From contig JALIGW010000145.1 of NCBI GenBank assembly GCA_023053685.1, forward strand, positions 186,001-250,000: DNA of 64,000 nt, written 5' to 3'. The notes beneath the pieces were generated by a model. It was given only the letters and a program-made list of their open reading frames with translations, was not told the DNA's origin and searched no databases. Every line of letters begins with the position of its first letter. Positions within the stretch are counted from its first letter, which is position 1. This document shows, one piece after another, positions 8,701 to 22,267 of this stretch. A program made the position numbers and the translations under genes. The stretch comes from Diadophis punctatus similis (lineage: Eukaryota; Chordata; Lepidosauria; Squamata; Dipsadidae).

Positions 8701-11700
8701 CTCAGAAATGAAAATGAAACACATATTCCTGTTCCCCACAGGCTGGAAAGCCGAATTCTCGCTTGATTTTTGATTCCGAGCTTTCCCTGAATAGAAAGCC
8801 CAATGTCTAACACGGAATTCGCCTTAGTTCTCAATTCAGCCCAAAAACATCACTTTTGACAAACACCTCAGAAATGAAAAAGAAACACATATTCCTGTTC
8901 CCCACGGGCTGGAAAGCCGAATTCTCGCTTGATTTTTGATTCCGACCTTTCCCTGAAGAGCTAGCCCAAGGTGTAACACAGCATTCGCCTTAGGATTCCA
9001 TTCAGCCCAAAAACATCACTTTTGACAAACACCTCAGAAATGAAAAAGAAAGACATATTCCTGTTCCCCATGTGCTGGAAAGCCAAATTCTTGCTTGATT
9101 TTCGATTCCGAGCCTACCCTGAAGAGCTAGCCGAAAGTCTAACACAGCATTCGCCTTAGGATTCAATTCAGCCCAAAAACATCACTTTTGACAAACACCT
9201 CAGAAATGAAAAAGAAACACATATTCCTGTTCCCCACGGGCTGGAAAGCCGAATTCTCGCTTGAATTTTGATTCCGAGCCTACCCTGAAGAGCTAGCCCA
9301 AGGTCTAACACAGCATTCGCCTTATTTCTCAATTCAGCCCAAAAACATCACTTTTGACAAACACCTCAGAAATGAAAAAGAAACACATATTCCTGTTCCC
9401 CACGTGCTGGAAAGCCGAATTCTCGCTTGATTTTCGATTCCGAGCCTACCCTGAAGAGCTAGCCCAAAGTCTAACACAGCATTCGCCTTAGGACTCAATA
9501 CAGCCAAAAAACATGACTTTTGACAAACACCTCAGAAATGAAAAAGAAACACATATTCCTGTTCCCCACGTGCTGGAAAGCCGAATTCTCGCTTGAATTT
9601 TGATTCCGAGCCTACCCTGAAGAGCTAGCCCAAAGTCTAACACAGCATTCGCCTTAGGACTCAATACAGCCAAAAAACATGACTTTTGACAAACACCTCA
9701 GAAATGAAAATGAAACACATATTCCTGTTCCCCACAGGCTGGAAAGCCGAATTCTCGCTTGATTTTTGATTCCGACCTTTCCATGAAGAGCTAGCCCAAG
9801 GTCTAAGACAGCATTCGCCTTATTTCTCAATTCAGCACAAAAACATCACTTTTGACAAACACCTCAGAAATGAAAAAGAAACACATATTCCTGTTCCCCA
9901 CGGGCTGGAAAGCCGAATTCTCACTTTATTTTCGATTCCGAGCCTACCCTGAAGAGCTAGCCCAAAGTCTAACACAGCATTCGCCTTAGGATTCAATTCA
10001 GTCCAAAAACATCACTTTTGACAAACACCTCAGAAATGAAAATGAAACACATATTCCTGTTCCCCACAGGCTGGAAAGCCGAATTCTCTCTTGATTTTTG
10101 ATTCCAACCTTTCCCTGAAGAGCTAGCCCAAAGTCTAACACAGCATTCGCCTTAGGACTCAATACAGCCAAAAAACATGACTTTTGACAAACACCTCAGA
10201 AATGAAAATGAAACACATATTCCTGTTCCCCACAGGCTGGAAAGCCGAATTCTCGTTTGATTTTTGATTCTGAGCTTTCCCTGAAGAGAAAGCCCAATGT
10301 CTAACACGGAATTCGCCTTAGTTCTCAATTCAGCCCAAAAACATCAATTTTGACAAACACCTCAGAAATGAAAAAGAAACACATATTCCTGTTCCCCACG
10401 TGCTGGAAAGCTGAATTCTCGCTTGAATTTTGATTCCGAGCCTACCCTGAAGAGCTAGCCCAAAGTCTAACACAGCATTCGCCTTAGGACTCAATACAGC
10501 CAAAAAACATGACTTTTGACAAACACCTCAGAAATGAAAATGAAACACATATTCCTGTTCCCCACAGGCTGGAAAGCCGAATTCTCGCTTGATTTTTGAT
10601 TCCGAGCTTTCCCTGAAGAGAAAGCCCAATGTCTAACACGGAATTCGCCTTAGTTCTCAATTCAGCCCAAAAACATCACTTTTGACAAATACCTCAGAAA
10701 TGAAAAAGAAACACATATTCCTGTTCCCCACGGGCTGGAAAGCCGAATTCTCGCTTGATTTTGATTCCGACCTTTCCCTGAAGAGCTAGCCCAAGGTGTA
10801 ACACAGCATTCGCCTTAGGATTCCATTCAGCCCAAAAACATCACTTTTGACAAACACCTCAGAAATGAAAAAGAAAGACATATTCCTGTTCCCCATGTGC
10901 TGGAAAGCCAAATTCTCGCTTGATTTTCGATTCCGAGCCTACCCTGAAGAGCTAGCCGAAAGTCTAACACAGCATTCGCCTTAGGATTCAATTCAGCCCA
11001 AAAACATCACTTTTGACAAACACCTCAGAAATGAAAAAGAAACACATATTCCTGTTCCCCACGGGCTGGAAAGCCGAATTCTCGCTTGAATTTTGATTCC
11101 GAGCCTACCCTGAAGAGCTAGCCCAAGGTCTAACACAGCATTCGCCTTATTTCTCAATTCAGCCCAAAAACATCACTTTTGACAAAAACCTCAGAAATGA
11201 AAAAGAAACACATATTCCTGTTCCCCACGGGCTGGAAAGCCGAATTCTCACTTGATTTTTGATTCCGACCTTTCCCTGAAGAGCTAGCCCAAGGTCTAAC
11301 ACAGCATTCGCCTTAGGATTCAATTCAGCCCAAAAACATCACTTTGACAAACACCTCAGAAATGAAAAAGAAACACATATTCCTGTTCCCCACGGGCTGG
11401 AAAGCCGAATTCTCGCTTGATTTTTGATTCCGACCTTTCCCTGAAGAGCTAGCCCAAAGTCTAACACAGCATTCGCCTTAGGACTCAATACAGCCAAAAA
11501 ACATGACTTTTGACAAACACCTCAGAAATGAAAAAGAAAGACATATTCCTGTTCCCTACGTGCTGGAAAGCCAAATTCTCGCTTGATTTTCGATTCCGAG
11601 CCTACCCTGAAGAGCTAGCCGAAAGTCTAACACAGCATTCGCCTTATTTCTCAATTCAGCCCAAAAACATCACTTTTGACAAACACCTCAGAAATGAAAA

Positions 11701-13959
11701 AGAAAGAAATATTCCTGTTCCCCACGTGCTGGAAAGCCAAATTCTCGCTTGATTTTCGATTCCGAGCCTACCCTGAAGAGCTAGCCGAAAGTCTAACACA
11801 GCATTCGCCTTAGGATTCAATTCAGCCCAAAAACATCACTTTTGACAAACACCTCAGAATTGAAAAAGAAACACATATTCCCGTTCCCCACAGGCTGGAA
11901 AGCTGAATTCTCGCTTGATTTTCGATTCCGAGCCTACCCTGAAGAGCTAGGCCAAAGTCTAACACAGCATTCGCCTTAGGATTCAATTGTCCAAAAACAT
12001 CACTTTTGACAAACACCTCAGAAATGAAAAAGAAACACATATTCCTGTCCCCACGTGCTGGAAAGCCAAATTCTCGCTTGATTTTCGATTCCGAGCCTAC
12101 CCTGAAGAGCTAGCCCAAAGTCTAACACAGCATTCGCCTTAGGATTCAATTCAGCCCAAAAACATCACTTTTGACAAACACCTCAGAAATGAAAAAGAAA
12201 CACATATTCCTGTTCCCCACAGGCTGGAAAGCCGAATTCTCGCTTGATTTTTGATTCCGAGCTTTCCCTGAAGAGAAAGCCCAATGTCTAACACGGAATT
12301 CGCCTTAGTTCTCAATTCAGCCCAAAAACATGACTTTTGACAAACACCTCAGAAATGAAAAAGAAACACATATTCCTGTTCCCCACGTGCTGGAAAGCCG
12401 AATTCTCGCTTGAATTTTGATTCCGAGCCTACCCTGAAGAGCTAGCCCAAAGTCTAACACAGCATTCGCCTTAGGATTCAATTCAGCCCAAAAACATCAC
12501 TTTTGACAAACACCTCAGAAATGAAAAAGAAACACATATTCCTGTTCCCCATGGGCTGGAAAGCCGAATTCTCGCTTGAATTTTGTTTTCGAGCCTACCC
12601 TGAAGAGCTAGCCCAAGGTCTAACACAGCATTCGCCTTATTTCTCAATTCAGCCCAAAACATCACTTTTGACAAACACCTCAGAAATGAAAAAGAAAGAA
12701 ATATTCCTGTTCCCCACGTGCTGGAAAGCCAAATTCTCGCTTGATTTTCGATTCCGAGCCTACCCCTGAAGAGCTAGCCCAAAGTCTAACACAGCATTCG
12801 CCTTAGGACTCAATTCAGTCCAAAAACATCACTTTTGACAAACACCTCAGAAATGAAAATGAAACACATATTCCTATTCCCCACAGGCTGGAAAGCCGAA
12901 TTCTCGCTTGATTTTTGATTCCGACCTTTCCCTGAAGAGCTAGCCTAATGTATAACACGGAATTCGCCTTAGTTCTCAATTCAGCCAAAAAACATCACTT
13001 TTGACAAACACATCAGAAATGAAAAAGAAACACATATTCCTGTTCCCCACGTGCTGGAAAGCTGAATTCTCGCTTGAATTTTGATTCCCAGCCTACCCTG
13101 AAGAGCTAGCCCAAAGTCTAACACAGCATTCGCCTTAGGACTCAATACAGCCAAAAAACATGACTTTTGACAAACACCTCAGAAATGAAAATGAAACACA
13201 TATTCCTGTTCCCCACAGGCTGGAAAGCCGAATTCTCGCTTGATTTTTGATTCCGACCTTTCCCTGAAGAGCTAGCCCAATGTCTAACACGGAATTCGCC
13301 TTAGTTCTCAATTCAGCCAAAAAACATCACTTTTGACAAACACCTCAGAAATGAAAAAGAAACACATATTCCTGTTCCCCACGTGCTGGAAAGCCGAATT
13401 CTCGTTTGAATTTTGATTCCGAGCCTACCCTGAAGAGCTAGCCCAAAGTCTAACACAGCATTCGCCTTAGGACTCAATGCAGCCAAAAAACATGACTTTT
13501 GACAAACACCTCAGAAATGAAAATGAAACACATATTCCTGTTCCCCACAGGCTGGAAACCCGAATTCTCGCTTGATTTTTCATTCCGAGCTTTCCCTGAA
13601 GAGAAAGCCCAATGTCTAACACGGATTCGCCTTAGTTCTCAATTCAGCCCAAAAACATCACTTTTGACAAACACCTCAGAAATGAAAAAGAAACACATAT
13701 TCCTGTTCCCCACATGCTGGAAAGCCGAATTCTCGCTTGATTTTTCATTCCGACCTTTCCCTGAAGAGCTAGCCCAAGGTCTAACACAGCATTCGCCTTA
13801 GGATTCCATTCAGCCCAAAAACATCACTTTTGACAAACACCTCAGAAATGAAAAAGAAAGACATATTCCTGTTCCCCACGTGCTGGAAAGCCAAATTCTC
13901 GCTTGATTTTCGATTCCGAGCCTACCCTGAAGAGCTAGCCGAAAGTCTAACACAGCATT

Positions 13960-16550
13960 CGTCTTAGGATTCAATTCAGCCCAAAAACATCACTTTTGAC
14001 AAACACCTCAGAAATGAAAAAGAAACACATATTCCTGTTCCCCACGGGCTGGAAAGCCGAATTCTCGCTTGAATTTTGATTCCGAGCCTACCCTGAAGAG
14101 CTAGCCCAAGGTCTAACACAGCATTCGCCTTATTTCTCAATTCAGCCCAAAAACATCACTTTTGACAAACACCTCAGAAATGAAAAAGAAACACATATTC
14201 CTGTTCCCCACAGGCTGGAAAGCCGAATTCTCGCTTGATTTTTGATTCCGAGCCTACCCTGAAGAGCTAGCCGAAAGTCTAACACAGCATTCGCCTTAGG
14301 ATTCAATTCAGCCCAAAAACATCACTTTTGACAAACACCTCAGAAATGAAAAAGAAACACATATTCCTGTTCCCCACGGGCTGGAAAGCCGAATTCTCGC
14401 TTGATTTTCGATTCCGAGCCTACCCTGAAGAGCTAGCCCAAAGTCTAACACAGCATTCGCCTTAGGACTCAATACAGCCAAAAAACATGACTTTTGACAA
14501 ACACCTCAGAAATGAAAATGAAACACATAATCCTGTTCCCCACAGGCTGGAAAGCCGAATTCTCGCTTGATTTTTGATTCCGACCTTTCCCTGAAGAGCT
14601 AGCCCAAAGTCTAACACAGCATTCGCCTTAGGATTCAATTCAATCCAAAAACATCACTTTTGACAAACACCTCAGAAATGAAAAAGAAACACATATTCCT
14701 GTTCCCCACGTGCTGGAAAGCCGAATTCTCGCTTGATTTTCGATTCCGAGCCTACCCTGAAGAGCTAGCCCAAAGTCTAACACAGCATTCGCCTTAGGAC
14801 TCAATACAGCCAAAAAACATGACTTTTGACAAACACCTCAGAAATGAAAATGAAACACATATTCCTGTTCCCCACAGGCTGGAAAGCCAACTTCTCGCTT
14901 GATTTTGATTCCGACCTTTCCCTGAAGAGCTAGCCCAAAGTCTAACACAGCATTCGCCTTAGGACGCAATACAGCCAAAAAACATGACTTTTGACAAACA
15001 CATCAGAAATGAAAATGAAACACATATTCCTGTTCCCCACAGGCTGGAAAGCTGAATTCTCGCTTTATTTTCGATTCCGAGCCTACCCTGAAGAGCTAGC
15101 CCAAGTCTAACACAGCATTCGCCTTAGGATTCAATTCAGTCCAAAAACATCACTTTTCACAAACACCTCAGAAATGAAAATGAAACACATATTCCTGTTC
15201 CCCACAGGCTGGAAAGCCGAATTCTCGCTTGATTTTTGATTCCGACCTTTCCCTGAAGAGCTAGCCCAAGGTCTAAGACAGCATTCGCCTTATTTCTCAA
15301 TTCAGCACAAAAACATCACTTTTGACAAACACCTCAGAAATGAAAAAGAAACACATATTCCTGTTCCCCACGGCTGGAAAGCCGAATTCTCACTTTATTT
15401 TCGATTCTGAGCCTACCCTGAAGAGCTAGCCCAAAGTCTAACACAGCATTCGCCTTAGGATTCAATTCAGTCCAAAACCATCACTTTTGACAAACACCTC
15501 AGAAATGAAAAAGAAACACATATTCCTGTTCCCCACGGCTGGAAAGCCGAATTCTCGCTTGATTTTTGATTCCGACCTTTCCCTGAAGAGCTAGCCCAAG
15601 GTGTAACACAGCATTCGCCTTAGGATTCCATTCAGCCCAAAAACATCACTTTTGACAAACACCTCAGAAATGAAAAAGAAAGACATATTCCTGTTCCCCA
15701 TGTGCTGGAAAGCCAAATTCTTGCTTGATTTTCGATTCCGAGCCTACCCTGAAGAGCTAGCCGAAAGTCTAACACAGCATTCGCCTTAGGATTCAATTCA
15801 GCCCAAAAACATCACTTTTGACAAACACCTCAGAAATGAAAAAGAAACACATATTCCTGTTCCCCATGTGCTGGAAAGCCGAATTCTCGCTTGATTTTCG
15901 ATTCCGAGCCTACCCTGAAGAGCTAGCCCAAAGTCTAACACAGCATTCGCCTTAGGACTCAATACAGCCAAAAAACATGACTTTTGACAAACACCTCAGA
16001 AATGAAAAAGAAACACATATTCCTGTTCCCCACGTGCTGGAAAGCCGAATTCTCGCTTGAATTTTGATTCCGAGCCTACCCTGAAGGGCTAGCCCAAAGT
16101 CTAACACAGCATTCGCCTTAGGACTCAATACAGCCAAAAAACATGACTTTTGACAAACACCTCAGAAATGAAAATGAAACACATATTCCTGTTCCCCACA
16201 GGCTGGAAAGCCGAATTCTCGCTTGATTTTTGATTCCGACCTTTCCATGAAGAGCTAGCCCAAGGTCTAAGACAGCATTCGCCTTATTTCTCAATTCAGC
16301 ACAAAAACATCACTTTTGACAAACACCTCAGAAATGAAAAAGAAACACATATTCCTGTTCCCCACGGGCTGGAAAGCCGAATTCTCACTTTATTTTCGAT
16401 TCCGAGCCTACCCTGAAGAGCTAGCCCAAAGTCTAACACAGCATTCGCCTTAGGATTCAATTCAGTCCAAAAACATCACTTTTGACAAACACCTCAGAAA
16501 TGAAAATGAAACACATATTCCTGTTCCACACAGGCTGGAAAGCCGAATTC
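13960..16550. repeat. Block duplicated at about 16620-19680
   Basis: Variant order from the GTCTTAGG mark near 13963 is repeated from the same mark near 16613. The two copies are not the same length: spacing between matching sites is 2,982 bp (14794 to 17776) and later 3,152 bp (15952 to 19104). This shows monomer gain or loss inside the blocks. A chimeric monomer at about 16515-16615 forms the junction. Confidence 0.65.
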
Positions 16551-16805
16551 TCGCTTGAATTTTGATTCCGAGCCTACCCTGAAGAGCTAGCCGAAAGTCT
16601 AACACAGCATTCGTCTTAGGATTCAATTCAGCCCAAAAACATCACTTTTGACAAACACCTCAGAAATGAAAAAGAAACACATATTCCTGTTCCCCACGGG
16701 CTGGAAAGCCGAATTCTCGCTTGAATTTTGATTCCGAGCCTACCCTGAAGAGCTAGCCCAAGGTCTAACACAGCATTCGCCTTATTTCTCAATTCAGCCC
16801 AAAAA

Positions 16806-17465
16806 CATCACTTTTGACAAACACCTCAGAAATGAAAAAGAAACACATATTCCTGTTCCCCACAGGCTGGAAAGCCGAATTCTCGCTTGATTTTTGATTC
16901 CGAGCCTACCCTGAAGAGCTAGCCGAAAGTCTAACACAGCATTCGCCTTAGGATTCAATCAGCCCAAAAACATCACTTTTGACAAACACCTCAGAAATGA
17001 AAAAGAAACACATATTCCTGTTCCCCACGGGCTGGAAAGCCGAATTCTCGCTTGATTTTCGATTCGAGCCTACCCTGAAGAGCTAGCCCAAAGTCTAACA
17101 CAGCATTCGCCTTAGGACTCAATACAGCCAAAAAACATCACTTTTGACAAACACCTCAGAAATGAAAAAGAAACACATATTCCTGTTCCCCACAGGCTGG
17201 AAAGCCGAATTCTCGCTTGATTTTTGATTCCGAGCCTACCCTGAAGAGCTAGCCGAAAGTCTAACACAGCATTCGCCTTAGGATTCAATTCAGCCCAAAA
17301 ACATCACTTTTGACAAACACCTCAGAAATGAAAAAGAAACACATATTCCTGTTCCCCACGGGCTGGAAAGCCGAATTCTCGCTTGATTTTCGATTCCGAG
17401 CCTACCCTGAAGAGCTAGCCCAAAGTCTAACACAGCATTCGCCTTAGGACTCAATACAGCCAAAA
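16806..17465. repeat. Two-monomer tandem duplication
   Basis: The two monomers from 16806 are repeated from 17136. The offset is 330 bp because the first copy has lost two single bases (CAATCAGCCC near 16959 and GATTCGAGCC near 17064). The join reads GACTCAATACAGCC followed by CATCAC, a combination of two monomer haplotypes that normally do not go together. This puts the crossover in the A-run between them. Confidence 0.7.
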
Positions 17466-20400
17466 AACATGACTTTTGACAAACACCTCAGAAATGAAAA
17501 TGAAACACATAATCCTGTTCCCCACAGGCTGGAAAGCCGAATTCTCGCTTGATTTTTGATTCCGACCTTTCCCTGAAGAGCTAGCCCAAAGTCTAACACA
17601 GCATTCGCCTTAGGATTCAATTCAATCCAAAAACATCACTTTTGACAAACACCTCAGAAATGAAAAAGAAACACATATTCCTGTTCCCCACGTGCTGGAA
17701 AGCCGAATTCTCGCTTGATTTTCGATTCCGAGCCTACCCTGAAGAGCTAGCCCAAAGTCTAACACAGCATTCGCCTTAGGACTCAATACAGCCAAAAAAC
17801 ATGACTTTTGACAAACACCTCAGAAATGAAAATGAAACACATATTCCTGTTCCCCACAGGCTGGAAAGCCAACTTCTCGCTTGATTTTTGATTCCGACCT
17901 TTCCCTGAAGAGCTAGCCCAAAGTCTAACACAGCATTCGCCTTAGGACGCAATACAGCCAAAAAACATGACTTTTGACAAACACATCAGAAATGAAAATG
18001 AAACACATATTCCTGTTCCCCACAGGCTGGAAAGCTGAATTCTCGCTTTATTTTCGATTCCGAGCCTACCCTGAAGAGCTAGCCCAAAGTCTAACACAGC
18101 ATTCGCCTTAGGATTCAATTCAGTCCAAAAACATCACTTTTCACAAACACCTCAGAAATGAAAATGAAACACATATTCCTGTTCCCCACAGGCTGGAAAG
18201 CCGAATTCTCGCTTGATTTTTGATTCCGACCTTTCCCTGAAGAGCTAGCCCAAGGTCTAAGACAGCATTCGCCTTATTTCTCAATTCAGCACAAAAACAT
18301 CACTTTTGACAAACACCTCAGAAATGAAAAAGAAACACATATTCCTGTTCCCCACGGGCTGGAAAGCCGAATTCTCACTTTATTTTCGATTCTGAGCCTA
18401 CCCTGAAGAGCTAGCCCAAAGTCTAACACAGTATTCGCCTTAGGATTCAATTCAGTCCAAAACCATCACTTTTGACAAACACCTCAGAAATGAAAATGAA
18501 ACACATATTCCTGTTCCCCACAGGCTGGAAAGCCGAATTCTCGCTTGATTTTTGATTCCAACCTTTCCCTGAAGAGAAAGCCCAATGTCTAACACGGAAT
18601 TCGCCTTAGTTCTCAATTCAGCCCAAAAACATCACTTTTGACAAACACCTCAGAAATGAAAAAGAAACACATATTCCTGTTCCCCACGGGCTGGAAAGCC
18701 GAATTCTCGCTTGATTTTTGATTCCGACCTTTCCCTGAAGAGCTAGCCCAAGGTGTAACACAGCATTCGCCTTAGGATTCCATTCAGCCCAAAAACATCA
18801 CTTTTGACAAACACCTCAGAAATGAAAAAGAAAGACATATTCCTGTTCCCCATGTGCTGGAAAGCCAAATTCTTGCTTGATTTTCGATTCCGAGCCTACC
18901 CTGAAGAGCTAGCCGAAAGTCTAACACAGCATTCGCCTTAGGATTCAATTCAGCCCAAAAACATCACTTTTGACAAACACCTCAGAAATGAAAAAGAAAC
19001 ACATATTCCTGTTCCCCACGTGCTGGAAAGCCGAATTCTCGCTTGATTTTCGATTCCGAGCCTACCCTGAAGAGCTAGCCCAAAGTCTAACACAGCATTC
19101 GCCTTAGGACTCAATACAGCCAAAAAACATGACTTTTGACAAACACCTCAGAAATGAAAAAGAAACACATATTCCTGTTCCCCACGTGCTGGAAAGCCGA
19201 ATTCTCGCTTGAATTTTGATTCCGAGCCTACCCTGAAGAGCTAGCCCAAAGTCTAACACAGCATTCGCCTTAGGACTCAATACAGCCAAAAAACATGACT
19301 TTTGACAAACACCTCAGAAATGAAAATGAAACACATATTCCTGTTCCCCACAGGCTGGAAAGCCGAATTCTCGCTTGATTTTTGATTCCGACCTTTCCAT
19401 GAAGAGCTAGCCCAAGGTCTAAGACAGCATTCGCCTTATTTCTCAATTCAGCACAAAAACATCACTTTTGACAAACACCTCAGAAATGAAAAAGAAACAC
19501 ATATTCCTGTTCCCCACGGGCTGGAAAGCCGAATTCTCACTTTATTTTCGATTCCGAGCCTACCCTGAAGAGCTAGCCCAAAGTCTAACACAGCATTCGC
19601 CTTAGGATTCAATTCAGTCCAAAAACATCACTTTTGACAAACACCTCAGAAATGAAAATGAAACACATATTCCTGTTCCACACAGGCTGGAAAGCCGAAT
19701 TCTCTCTTGATTTTTGATTCCAACCTTTCCCTGAAGAGCTAGCCCAAAGTCTAACACAGCATTCGCCTTAGTTCTCAATTCAGCCAAAAAACATGACTTT
19801 TGACAAACACCTCAGAAATGAAAATGAAACACATATTCCTGTTCCCCACAGGCTGGAAAGCCGAATTCTCGCTTGATTTTTGATTCTGAGCTTTCCCTGA
19901 AGAGAAAGCCCAATGTCTAACACGGAATTCGCCTTAGTTCTCAATTCAGCCCAAAAACATCAATTTTGACAAACACCTCAGAAATGAAAAAGAAACACAT
20001 ATTCCTGTTCCCCACGTGCTGGAAAGCTGAATTCTCGCTTGAATTTTGATTCCGAGCCTACCCTGAAGAGCTAGCCCAAAGTCTAACACAGCATTCGCCT
20101 TAGGACTCAATACAGCCAAAAAACATGACTTTTGACAAACACCTCAGAAATGAAAATGAAACACATATTCCTGTTCCCCACAGGCTGGAAAGCCGAATTC
20201 TCGCTTGATTTTTGATTCCGAGCTTTCCCTGAAGAGAAAGCCCAATGTCTAACACGGAATTCGCCTTAGTTCTCAATTCAGCCCAAAAACATCACTTTTG
20301 ACAAACACCTCAGAAATGAAAAAGAAACACATATTCCTGTTCCCCACGGGCTGGAAAGCCGAATTCTCGCTTGATTTTTGATTCCGACCTTTCCCTGAAG

Positions 20401-22267
20401 AGCTAGCCCAAGGTGTAACACAGCATTCGCCTTAGGATTCCATTCAGCCCAAAAACATCACTTTTGACAAACACCTCAGAAATGAAAAAGAAAGACATAT
20501 TCCTGTTCCCCATGTGCTGGAAAGCCAAATTCTCGCTTGATTTTCGATTCCGAGCCTACCCTGAAGAGCTAGCCGAAAGTCTAACACAGCATTCGCCTTA
20601 GGATTCAATTCAGCCCAAAAACATCACTTTTGACAAACACCTCAGAAATGAAAAAGAAACACATATTCCTGTTCCCCACGGGCTGGAAAGCCGAATTCTC
20701 GCTTGAATTTTGATTCCGAGCCTACCCTGAAGAGCTAGCCCAAGGTCTAACACAGCATTCGCCTTATTTCTCAATTCAGCCCAAAAACATCACTTTTGAC
20801 AAACACCTCAGAAATGAAAAAGAAACACATATTCCTGTTCCCCACGTGCTGGAAAGCCGAATTCTCGCTTGATTTTCGATTCCGAGCCTACCCTGAAGAG
20901 CTAGCCCAAAGTCTAACACAGCATTCGCCTTAGGACTCAATACAGCCAAAAAACATGACTTTTGACAAACACCTCAGAAATGAAAATGAAACATATATTC
21001 CTGTTCCCCACAGGCTGGAAAGCCGAATTCTCGCTTGATTTTTGATTCCGACCTTTCCCTGAAGAGCTAGCCCAATGTCTAACACGGAATTCGCCTTAGG
21101 ACTCAATACAGCCAAAAAACATGACTTTTGACAAACACCTCAGAAATGAAAAAGAAAGACATATTCCTGTTCCCTACGTGCTGGAAAGCCAAATTCTCGC
21201 TTGATTTTCGATTCCGAGCCTACCCTGAAGAGCTAGCCGAAAGTCTAACACAGCATTCGCCTTATTTCTCAATTCAGCCCAAAAACATCACTTTTGACAA
21301 ACACCTCAGAAATGAAAAAGAAAGAAATATTCCTGTTCCCCACGTGCTGGAAAGCCAAATTCTCGCTTGATTTTCGATTCCGAGCCTACCCTGAAGAGCT
21401 AGCCGAAAGTCTAACACAGCATTCGCCTTAGGATTCAATTCAGCCCAAAAACATCACTTTTGACAAACACCTCAGAAATGAAAAAGAAACACATATTCCC
21501 GTTCCCCACAGGCTGGAAAGCTGAATTCTCGCTTGATTTTCGATTCCGAGCCTACCCTGAAGAGCTAGGCCAAAGTCTAACACAGCATTCGCCTTAGGAT
21601 TCAATTGTCCAAAAACATCACTTTTGACAAACACCTCAGAAATGAAAAAGAAACACATATTCCTGTTCCCCACGTGCTGGAAAGCCAAATTCTCGCTTGA
21701 TTTTCGATTCCGAGCCTACCCTGAAGAGCTAGCCCAAAGTCTAACACAGCATTCGCCTTAGGATTCAATTCAGCCCAAAAACATCACTTTTGACAAACAC
21801 CTCAGAAATGAAAAAGAAACACATATTCCTGTTCCCCACAGGCTGGAAAGCCGAATTCTCGCTTGATTTTTGATTCCGAGCTTTCCCTGAAGAGAAAGCC
21901 CAATGTCTAACACGGAATTCGCCTTAGTTCTCAATTCAGCCCAAAAACATGACTTTTGACAAACACCTCAGAAATGAAAAAGAAACACATATTCCTGTTC
22001 CCCACGTGCTGGAAAGCCGAATTCTCGCTTGAATTTTGATTCCGAGCCTACCCTGAAGAGCTAGCCCAAAGTCTAACACAGCATTCGCCTTAGGATTCAA
22101 TTCAGCCCAAAAACATCACTTTTGACAAACACCTCAGAAATGAAAAAGAAACACATATTCCTGTTCCCCATGGGCTGGAAAGCCGAATTCTCGCTTGAAT
22201 TTTGTTTTCGAGCCTACCCTGAAGAGCTAGCCGAAAGTCTAACACAGCATTCGCCTTAGGATTCAAT

